The notes beneath the pieces are model-generated. The model was not told where the DNA came from. It did no database searches and saw nothing but the letters and a program-made list of their open reading frames with translations. Made by a program: the position numbers and the translations under genes. A stretch of 42,261 bases of DNA, from positions 1 to 42,261 of the forward strand of contig JAJPKO010000019.1 of the NCBI GenBank assembly GCA_021323655.1, given 5' to 3'. Each line of letters begins with the position of its first letter. The first letter of the stretch is position 1. Below, one piece after another: positions 17,601 to 24,294 of the stretch. This DNA comes from Acidobacteriaceae bacterium. GTDB taxonomy: Bacteria; Acidobacteriota; Terriglobia; Terriglobales; Acidobacteriaceae.

Positions 17601-17735
17601 ACCGGAATCGTCGCGTTCGACGGCCGCCTCGCCGGCCGCGATCTCCGGCCCGTGGAGAACCGTGTAGCCCAGATGCTCCAGCCATTCCAGAGCGGCCTCT
17701 TCGACAACGGATTCGGTGAACTTGCTGGCCTCCAT
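14652..17735 (-). CDS. hsdR: Type I restriction endonuclease subunit R
   Basis: This 1027-residue motor/nuclease subunit cleaves and translocates unmethylated DNA in complex with HsdM and HsdS. The N-terminal PD-(D/E)xK nuclease shows D148 ([11 protein letters not shown]) and E162-x-K164 ([11 protein letters not shown]). The SF2 helicase has Walker A HTQGSGKS (about 307-311), DEAH box [11 protein letters not shown] (410-413), [13 protein letters not shown], and motif [22 protein letters not shown]. The helical C-terminal domain that docks on the methylase is present. ATG at 17735 follows GAGGGAAAGGG; the frame remains open 40 codons upstream. It is the last gene of the leftward R-M operon, 183 bases after the reverse transcriptase. 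It is intact, although hsdM is frameshifted. Confidence 0.95.
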   Translation of the reverse strand: MEASKFTESVVEEAALEWLEHLGYTVLHGPEIAAGEAAVERDDSGYRDVVLERRLKQALQRLNPTLPPAALDDAYKRVTRLDEPSLTSRNHAFHKMLVEEVNVEFTRPDGSIGGGQVKLIDFGDAANNDWVAVNQFTVVEGQNERRLDVLIFVNGLPLILMELKNPADENATIWKAYDQIQTYKEQIPSLFAYNEALIVSDGVEARVGSLTASQEWFMPWRTIEGEKLAPKSLPQLQVVLQGLLDKRRLLDFLRYFIVFEDEGGGNLTKKISGYHQFHAVNRALDATLSATREEGDRRVGVVWHTQGSGKSLTMAFYAGRLVLEPALQNPTIVVITDRNDLDDQLYGTFSCCHELLRQDPVQAESRDDLRARLQVTTGGVVFTTIQKFMPAEDDRDPALSTRRNIIVIADEAHRSQYDFIDGFARHMRDALPNASFIGFTGTPIEKTDANTRAVFGDYISVYDIQRAVEDKATVSIYYESRLAKLDLDEREKPKLDPYFEEATEGEEIERKEKLRTKWAAVEALVGTEKRLQLVAQDIVKHFEERLAAMDGKAMIVCMSRRICVELYNQIAKLRPDWHNDNDDAGLMKIVMTGSASDGPAWQQHIRNKPRREALAKRFKNAKDPFKVVIVRDMWLTGFDAPCLHTMYLDKPMRGHGLMQAIARVNRVFKDKPGGLVVDYLGIAHELKQALAIYTESGGQGRTAIPQEEAVATMLEKYEICRGLFHGFDWSVWISGTSSQKLALLPNAQEHILRQADGKRRLAQAVTELSIAFALAVPHDEAMKIRDDVGFFQAVRNVLAKSADQQQRPDQELDAAIRQIVSRAIVTDGVVDIFSAAGLKKPDLSVLSDEFLAEVGRLPQKNLAVELLRKLLNGEIRTRSRRNVVKSRFFSELLENSLRKYQNRAIQAAQVIEELIGLAKQMREDAARGVALNLTDDEIAFYDALETNDSAVNLLGDETLKTIARELVETVRKNTTIDWTIRENVRAHLRVLVKRILRKYGYPPDKQERATQTVLEQAEVLSANWASA

Positions 17736-17918
17736 ACCCTTTCCCTCGATCACGCTATAGCGGTCCGCCCGGATCATTGACAATGCCGAGCACTGCACGG
17801 TCAAACTCCGCGTCGAGCGGGTACCGTCGAGAACAAGATTTGGCGAATTTCTCATTCGACCAACTCCGCCTCGAGCGGTCCGCTGGCGGCCAGTTCATTC
17901 GTTGGCTCTTCACCTGGG

Positions 17919-19406
17919 TCATCCGCATCGGCCCTTGACGAACGAGACTCTATTGCACTTCAGCACATCAAAAGTTTGATCATTCGCATACGGATTCGTA
18001 ATTTCATTTTCGAGAAATAGCTGATAAAGCAAGATCCAATATTGATCCAGCTCGTATGGAGGGTGGGCACCATTGAGTTGGCTGCAAAACTCGATCACCT
18101 TACGCTTGTGGATAGCTCCAGTTGCATGGGATAGCAACAGGAGGCTCATGCAATCACCGGATTCAATGACTGCTCGGGCTACGTCATCGTCCACTTGCTG
18201 CTCGAACCTCTTCAGGTAATGTAGCGCCCAGCACATGCCGTCTGAGCGGCGGTACCGGGCATTTTCCTTGGCGATTACGTTGAACTGCTTGCAGTAGGGG
18301 AATTCATCGGGGAGAACCGCCTGATTAAAGAGTGCATCCAACAGCGGCAAAAGTGTCGGCTGATGAAAGCAGAGGCCGATCGCTTGAGGCAGGAGTTCAT
18401 TTGCCGCGTTTGCTGAAAGCTTCTTGCGCGATAACGTCTTTAACGCAAATTTCAGAACGCTTCCGTCTGGTGTTTCACGCGCCAACGAGAGCGCGAGATT
18501 GAAGTAGTTGTTTGCATCATATGGTTCGATGATTCCATCTCGTGGAGCATTCGCGGAGAGAACCGTAACCCAGCTATCAACGGCCGGTCGGGGAAGTCGG
18601 AGGATTTCGGTCTTCTTGATGTTGAGCGCGAGTTTGTATTGCGCGAGCAGTTCGCCCAGCCTTCGGATAAATTCTTGGGCTCGGTCCTCGGTCTCGCAGT
18701 ATGCGGTGTAGTCGTCAATGAAACGTACGAATTCGAAACCTGCCCTCAGTAGCTGCTCATCGATCTTCGCGAGAATTGCTTCGCTCACGATGTTGGAGGT
18801 TGCGGGGCCTATCGCGATACCTTGGGTCTCGTTACGCTTCATCCATCTCAGCCTCTGGTCGAGTATGTTGAACCATTCATTTTTGTCACATTTCTTGCGC
18901 TTTGCTTCTGAGAAACCGACGAGAGCCCATGGAAGCGCGTGGGAGTACACGCTTGGGAAGAAATTTGCGATGTCGGTGTGAACAGCATAACGTTTGGCAA
19001 ATTCGAGGCGCGCGATCCGGCGGCTCTTCTCTACGCTCTTCTCGTAGTCCATGATGATTAGGCGACCATCACGGTGCTGGCGAGGTCGAATCAGGCTGGC
19101 ATGATTTCGGCCGATGTAGGCGAATTCGTCCCAGTGTTCGTGGACACAAAGTGCGAATAATGCGAAGCCTTGCGGATGTGGAATCGCCAGCGGGCGGGAT
19201 ATGCCGTTGAAACGGGTAAGCCTGTAGTCGACCGCATCCCAACCATCGTTCCGTGGCTTGACGTTCTCTACTAATTGCCGCGCCACGCTAGGCGAGAAGT
19301 CGAGGGAAGAAAAGATCGGCGGCAATTCTTCCCGTGACCTCTTCTGGCTCGGCAGAAAATTACGCTGAAGCAGCGCATTGAGCACAAAATCCTTGGTCGG
19401 CGCCAT
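17919..19406 (-). CDS. Reverse transcriptase with long C-terminal helical extension (defence-type, unclassified)
   Basis: This 495-residue protein lies between hsdS and hsdR. RT motifs are in order: YAVHTDIANFFPSVYSHAL (first catalytic Asp about 145), TQGIAIGPATSNIVSEAILA (motif B, about 194-212), FVRFIDDYTAYCETED (catalytic DD, about 231-232) and YKLALNIKKTEILRLP. The active site reads FIDDY instead of the YADD usual in retrons and group II introns. About 190 residues follow with no maturase or HNH motifs and look alpha-helical, as in Abi- and UG-type RTs known from phage defence. ATG at 19406 gives a sensible N-terminus; the frame is open 30 codons further up, across a possible small gene. 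The RT fold is certain; the DRT/UG subclass cannot be assigned by eye. Confidence 0.88.
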   Translation of the reverse strand: MAPTKDFVLNALLQRNFLPSQKRSREELPPIFSSLDFSPSVARQLVENVKPRNDGWDAVDYRLTRFNGISRPLAIPHPQGFALFALCVHEHWDEFAYIGRNHASLIRPRQHRDGRLIIMDYEKSVEKSRRIARLEFAKRYAVHTDIANFFPSVYSHALPWALVGFSEAKRKKCDKNEWFNILDQRLRWMKRNETQGIAIGPATSNIVSEAILAKIDEQLLRAGFEFVRFIDDYTAYCETEDRAQEFIRRLGELLAQYKLALNIKKTEILRLPRPAVDSWVTVLSANAPRDGIIEPYDANNYFNLALSLARETPDGSVLKFALKTLSRKKLSANAANELLPQAIGLCFHQPTLLPLLDALFNQAVLPDEFPYCKQFNVIAKENARYRRSDGMCWALHYLKRFEQQVDDDVARAVIESGDCMSLLLLSHATGAIHKRKVIEFCSQLNGAHPPYELDQYWILLYQLFLENEITNPYANDQTFDVLKCNRVSFVKGRCG

Positions 19407-19438
19407 TAGTGAATGAGCTTCTCCTTCGCCACGCCAGT

Positions 19439-19585
19439 TCAGGCGGCTTCCTGTGCAGTTTGTTTCCACGCCTGCTGGTGGATCTTTGTGTGCCAAGTGT
19501 GAAACATGTTACCGAGCAGATCCTCGTATTCGAGCCAGTGATCCCAGCCTTCGCTAGGTACCGATTCGTATTCCGCGTCCCACAC
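19439..19585 (-). CDS. Possible 48-residue acidic, Trp-rich small protein upstream of the reverse transcriptase
   Basis: A frame begins at GTG 19585 right after an in-frame stop and ends at TGA 19439-19441, 32 bases before the reverse transcriptase ATG. The product starts WDAEYESVPSEGWDHWLEYE and ends HQQAWKQTAQEAA. It is acidic at the front, contains five tryptophans, and its composition looks coding. There is no clear ribosome-binding site, and the start codon is 12 bases downstream of the hsdS stop codon, so it may rely on coupling. I do not recognise it; it could be an accessory protein of the RT or a chance frame over a non-coding RNA. Confidence 0.33.
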   Translation of the reverse strand: MWDAEYESVPSEGWDHWLEYEDLLGNMFHTWHTKIHQQAWKQTAQEAA

Positions 19586-19596
19586 AGTTGGTCACG

Positions 19597-20916
19597 TCAC
19601 GCGTTAGCCTCCACAAGAGATGCGACCCTGTTCAGCCGGATCTCGCCGGAGATGAGCTTGGGCAGCAATGAATCTCTAACATTTGCGAGCGTGACGGATT
19701 CATTCTGCAGATACTCCATACGAGCACGCAATGGACGGCAGCAACGCTCGAATTCGGAGAGCACCGAAATGGGAGGGAGCACGACCCTCAACTTTGGGAT
19801 ATTCCGGACATTCAGCGAGTCCAATATCGTTCCGCTGTCCGTCCGGAGGTCGATTTCCTCCAACATTGCCCTCGATGTCAGCGCCTGCACGAGAAATGTA
19901 GGAAATGGATGCCCGCTACGGCAACGAATCGCCGTCATGTTTCTGCCCAGTGCCGCTTTGAACCCTTCCGGAATTTGCGCGACCGCGCCGACACGGCCGA
20001 CGTTTGTGATTACGCAGTCGCCGCGACTAGCCTCAATCCGTGAGATCCATTTTTCGTAGTCCTCCTCAGCGATGAAGTATGGATCGGTCATATCGAGGAT
20101 GGCGTCCTGTCTAATGTTCCACAGTTGCAGCAACGGACGCCCTTTCACCCGCCGTTCCGGCTTTTTGGAATGTAGGCAGTCGATTACTTCGGCGAAAGTG
20201 CCGAGTTGAGATACGGTCCATCCTTTGGGAATCTTGCCGAGTGAGGAGTCTGCGAAGGAGTTGGGGAAGAGGGCGGCGATGGGAGCGGGGAGGCCGGTGT
20301 CGCGGCCTTCGGCTTTGGCGCGGACAGGATCGAAGTCCACAAACCACGACTTGAAGAGCGCTCGCGCCATCGCCTCCAGCGTCTCGTTCATCTTCCGGTT
20401 CAGTTCGATCTTGTCATCGAGCGATCCCAGGACATTTGCGATTACCCGCTGTTCTGCGATATCAGGTATTCGAATAGGGAATTCCGGGAGTTCCACAAGT
20501 GGTATGCGGTCCACCGTGCTTCCATGAATCGTCCGCTCGCGGATAGTGTCCTGGAATTCAGGCCCAAGATATGCATAGAGGAGAAAGCGGCTGTCGATTG
20601 ATCTGTTCTTAGGACGGAGAAGCCCCATGCGGCGACCAAGGCAGCACTTAAGATTAGGAGGTATTGCGGCAGCTTCGCCCAGCCTTGTTTCATAGGAAAA
20701 GACAATATCGCCTGCCGAGGGAGTTACCCTACGGCTCCATCGTTCAAAGTCGTTCTCTGAAAGATGCTCTGTTTCCGAAAGATCAAGCCTTCCGTTTGAG
20801 AAATTCCAGATGCCGAGAAAAACAGGTCCGCTGTCTGTCTTCTTAGGTGTAGCGTGAGGGCCGTCGAAGATTTCGACTATATCTCCAAGGCGAAACGTTT
20901 TCCACTCACCTGCCAT
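19597..20916 (-). CDS. hsdS: Type I restriction-modification specificity subunit S
   Basis: This 439-residue DNA-recognition subunit has the usual layout: a first target recognition domain (WKTFRLGDIVEIFDGPHATP to IPLVELPEFPIRIPDIAEQR), a central coiled-coil spacer (VLGSLDDKIELNRKMNETLE), a second recognition domain beginning IPKGWTVSQLGTFAEVIDCL, and a final coiled-coil (RVVLPPISVLSEFERCCRPL). The two half-sites of the recognised sequence cannot be predicted. ATG at 20916 gives the typical MAGEW start and overlaps the 3' end of the 92-residue ORF by 11 bases. The gene is intact. Confidence 0.93.
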   Translation of the reverse strand: MAGEWKTFRLGDIVEIFDGPHATPKKTDSGPVFLGIWNFSNGRLDLSETEHLSENDFERWSRRVTPSAGDIVFSYETRLGEAAAIPPNLKCCLGRRMGLLRPKNRSIDSRFLLYAYLGPEFQDTIRERTIHGSTVDRIPLVELPEFPIRIPDIAEQRVIANVLGSLDDKIELNRKMNETLEAMARALFKSWFVDFDPVRAKAEGRDTGLPAPIAALFPNSFADSSLGKIPKGWTVSQLGTFAEVIDCLHSKKPERRVKGRPLLQLWNIRQDAILDMTDPYFIAEEDYEKWISRIEASRGDCVITNVGRVGAVAQIPEGFKAALGRNMTAIRCRSGHPFPTFLVQALTSRAMLEEIDLRTDSGTILDSLNVRNIPKLRVVLPPISVLSEFERCCRPLRARMEYLQNESVTLANVRDSLLPKLISGEIRLNRVASLVEANA

Positions 20917-21184
20917 ACCCAAGCTCCTCTTCCCCCGCACCTTTCTTTCCCCTGCGTGTGCGTTTTGGCTTGGGCGTGCCCAGTTGCCGGACCTGTCCGA
21001 CGGCGCGGTCGAAGTCTCCCGCTGGCTGGCTGGATTCAAGCTGGCTGCGCACCCACCCAGAGATGTCTGGTGGAACTGTCAAGCATTGCTTGACAGTTGC
21101 CTGCTCTGCCGGTTCGCTCGCTGTTTGAACTGGTAAAGAATCCTTACCAGTTGCCATCCAATCGGGTATGCCTTCGCGGTCCAT
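20906..21184 (-). CDS. Unrecognised 92-residue ORF in the hsdM-hsdS junction
   Basis: I do not recognise this protein. It begins MDREGIPDWMATGKDSLPVQ, has a basic stretch (KPKRTRRGKKGAGEE) and ends ELGYGR. That ending mirrors the HsdM C-terminus (ELGYGE), and both end by overlapping a downstream ATGGC start. It may therefore carry a copy of the ancestral hsdM end fused to inserted sequence. It starts 17 bases after the YgiT-type zinc-finger gene, with no strong ribosome-binding site. Two perfect hairpins (21074-21098 and 21128-21152) lie inside it, which would be odd for a purely coding stretch. Confidence 0.4.
   Translation of the reverse strand: MDREGIPDWMATGKDSLPVQTASEPAEQATVKQCLTVPPDISGWVRSQLESSQPAGDFDRAVGQVRQLGTPKPKRTRRGKKGAGEEELGYGR
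21074..21152. repeat. Two related perfect hairpins inside the hsdM-hsdS junction
   Basis: Hairpin A: AACTGTCAAGC (21074-21084), loop ATT, GCTTGACAGTT (21088-21098). Hairpin B: AACTGGTAA (21128-21136), a 7-base loop, TTACCAGTT (21144-21152). Both start AACTG, end CAGTT and are followed by GCC, while their inner stems differ. Compensating stems around shared outer bases point to selected structure, such as an attenuator, RNA processing site or palindromic repeat unit. Confidence 0.55.
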
Positions 21185-21201
21185 GACGGTTCTGTCGGCC
21201 T

Positions 21202-21426
21202 CTATGCCGCATAGCGCAGGATTTCTACCTCGGCGCGGCGCTCGACGGCGGCCTCGCCCTGCCGGTAGACCTGCTCCGCGACGGGAGCATCGAGATAGTA
21301 TTCGCCGCAGTTTTCGCAGACCTCAGCAGGCACTTCGCGTACCACCACCACGGTGGTTCCGCGCTCCAGCGTCACCGTCACCTTGCCGGGGTGGGTTGCG
21401 CCGTTCTTACAGAGAACACAGTTCAT
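21202..21426 (-). CDS. YgiT/MqsA-type zinc-finger protein (antitoxin-like)
   Basis: This 74-residue protein has two CxxC pairs about 30 residues apart (MNCVLCKNG and EVCENCGEYYLD), the zinc-binding arrangement of the MqsA N-terminal domain and of stand-alone YgiT-type proteins. The C-terminal helix (APVAEQVYRQGEAAVERRAE) is typical of the short form and there is no HTH. Such genes are usually preceded by a DUF4258 toxin-like gene, as here, where the upstream stop and this start overlap as ATGA. It probably is the antitoxin half of a pair whose partner is truncated. Confidence 0.78.
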   Translation of the reverse strand: MNCVLCKNGATHPGKVTVTLERGTTVVVVREVPAEVCENCGEYYLDAPVAEQVYRQGEAAVERRAEVEILRYAA

Positions 21427-21585
21427 GATTGCCTCCTTGTCTTGAAGTCACTGCTCCATAGCGCAGGGTCCGGCCGATACACCGTGACCACGTGGCAGTT
21501 GCCGGTTCCGCTTTCCCGCGCGACGAGCACATGCACCGGCAGGCCATTGGGACTGCCAGCAGCAACACGCTCACTTGGAATTAGC

Positions 21586-21596
<11 letters not shown>
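21423..21596 (-). CDS. DUF4258-family C-terminal fragment (toxin-like partner of the YgiT-type gene)
   Basis: This 57-residue frame begins at ATG 21596, overlapping the hsdM stop, and ends overlapping the zinc-finger start. [30 protein letters not shown] and FKTRRQS match the second half of DUF4258 proteins, which commonly precede YgiT-type antitoxins. The N-terminal half of the family (the WSxHALxRxxER-type segment) is missing and replaced by [20 protein letters not shown] looks like the beginning of an HsdS-type protein, so the gene start seems to be a leftover of the hsdM-hsdS junction. It is probably inactive as a toxin. Confidence 0.55.
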
Positions 21597-23116
<1,520 letters not shown>

Positions 23117-23250
23117 GAACTCAACGTCCTATCTTCTGGCAAGTATCTGAAAAACTATTGTTGTACGTGGAGCTGAACCGCACAAGAAAAAAAGGCCGGG
23201 ATAGCATCGGCTTGCGGATGGTTCACCACGTTAGGCGACACTTTGCCGTT

Positions 23251-23267
23251 CATTATGTGGCATAATG
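23251..23267 (+). promoter_or_regulatory. Palindromic operator candidate upstream of the RES/Xre pair
   Basis: CATTATG-TGG-CATAATG is a perfect inverted repeat with 7-base arms and a 3-base spacer, ending 6 bases before the antitoxin ATG at 23274. It contains a CATAAT box that could be a -10 element. Autoregulation by the HTH antitoxin at such a site is typical. It lies in the divergent gap between hsdM and this pair; no convincing hsdM promoter was found in the same gap. Confidence 0.5.
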
Positions 23268-23273
23268 TAGTTG

Positions 23274-23693
23274 ATGAATGCCGCGAACACCCAAATCGGT
23301 GACTGGTTGGGGCTAGAGCCTCCGGCCACGGAAGATGAGATCCTCCGCATTGTGGAGGGGCGACTGGCACCCTCGATCATCAAGCGGCTGGCTGCGCTTG
23401 GACTGGAACGCGCGGAGATTGATGCTGTAATCATTCCCTCCCGAACCCTACAGCATCGCCGCTCCAGGCGGGAAAAGCTGACGGTCGAGGAGTCGGATCG
23501 CGTATTGCGCGTGATTCGTGTGTTGTCGCTGGCGGAAACGGTGTATGGAAGCCGGGAACACGCTCTAGCATGGCTGCGTAAGCCGCATCCGCGCCTCGAT
23601 GGACGCACACCGCTCTCGCTACTCTACACGGACACCGGCAGCCGAATCGTTGAGGAACTGCTGATCCAGATTGACGAAGGCATGTTCGTCTGA
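23274..23693 (+). CDS. Xre/MbcA/ParS-type antitoxin (DUF2384) of a RES system
   Basis: This 139-residue protein belongs to the antitoxin family that pairs with RES-domain toxins. The N-terminal half contains a helical DNA-binding region (EGRLAPSIIKRLAALGLERA, EKLTVEESDRVLRVIRVLSL). The C-terminal toxin-binding MbcA/ParS signature is HALAWLRKPHPRLDGRTPLS followed by LYTDTGSRIVEELLIQIDEG. ATG at 23274 is preferred to a TTG immediately before it. The stop overlaps the toxin start, showing translational coupling. Confidence 0.9.
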   Translation: MNAANTQIGDWLGLEPPATEDEILRIVEGRLAPSIIKRLAALGLERAEIDAVIIPSRTLQHRRSRREKLTVEESDRVLRVIRVLSLAETVYGSREHALAWLRKPHPRLDGRTPLSLLYTDTGSRIVEELLIQIDEGMFV

Positions 23694-24133
23694 TGGTCTT
23701 GTGGCGGATCAGCCGTCATCGTGATCTGAGCGGAACGGGTGGGCTTCGAGCCGCCGGGCGATGGCATTACGCAGGACGTGCGATCGTCTATCTCGCCGAT
23801 AGCCCAGCATCGTCCTTGCTCGAAGTGTGCGTACACACGAGCGCGAACGATGTACCGCCTGAATTCACGCTGCTAAAAATCGGTGGGCCGGAGATTGACA
23901 CTCCGTCGGTCAGAACCGGCGAGCTGCCGGATGACTGGCGTGCGCGGGTTGAGGTGACGCGCGATCTGGGATCGGCGTGGCTGGAACGGAACGAGAGCGT
24001 CCTCCTCCGCGTTCCAAGCGTCATCGTGCCAGAAACCATGAACTATCTATTCAATCCCTCGCATCCGGATGCAGCCAAATTTCGGATCGTTGAATCGATC
24101 GCCTATCCTTTCGATCCGCGAATTAAGAAATAG
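23693..24133 (+). CDS. RES-domain toxin
   Basis: RES toxins degrade NAD+ or ADP-ribosylate host targets and halt growth. The 146-residue protein shows the family layout: WRISRHRDLSGTGGLRAAGR near the N-terminus (first Arg of the RES triad), HYAGRAIVYLADSPASSLLE (conserved Glu in LLEV), and the C-terminal VPSVIVPETMNYLFNPSHPD then FRIVESIAYPFDPR, containing the conserved Pro-rich loop. Its ATG overlaps the antitoxin TGA. The length and all blocks are normal, so it looks intact. Confidence 0.92.
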   Translation: MVLWRISRHRDLSGTGGLRAAGRWHYAGRAIVYLADSPASSLLEVCVHTSANDVPPEFTLLKIGGPEIDTPSVRTGELPDDWRARVEVTRDLGSAWLERNESVLLRVPSVIVPETMNYLFNPSHPDAAKFRIVESIAYPFDPRIKK

Positions 24134-24178
24134 AACTACCTTGGGTTCCGTCACAATCAGGACTGGGTTCAAACGTCC

Positions 24179-24217
24179 AAACAGATTCTCGCGACGCTAT
24201 TGCGAGAATCTGTTTTC
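24179..24217. terminator. Bidirectional-type terminator between RES toxin and relaxase genes
   Basis: AAACAGATTCTCGC (24179-24192) and GCGAGAATCTGTTT (24202-24215) form a perfect 14-bp stem with a 9-base loop, ending in a short T run. It stands between convergent genes, 45 bases after the toxin stop, and could end transcription from both sides. Confidence 0.65.
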
Positions 24218-24294
24218 GGCTAGCAGTGGGCTGCCTTGTTCCATTTTCCAGTTTTGGTGCGGTTCAGTGGCAATCTGCAAAGTCCTCGCTCACT

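Noticed and set aside
17919-19406. Reverse transcriptase as part of a diversity-generating retroelement
   Set aside because: No variable/template repeat pair, no Avd-like helical-bundle gene and no C-type-lectin target protein were found nearby.
17919-19596. Reverse transcriptase as a group II intron or retron
   Set aside because: No maturase or HNH motifs, no domain V/VI RNA-like structure and no msr-msd-type inverted repeats were seen; the active site is FIDDY rather than YADD.
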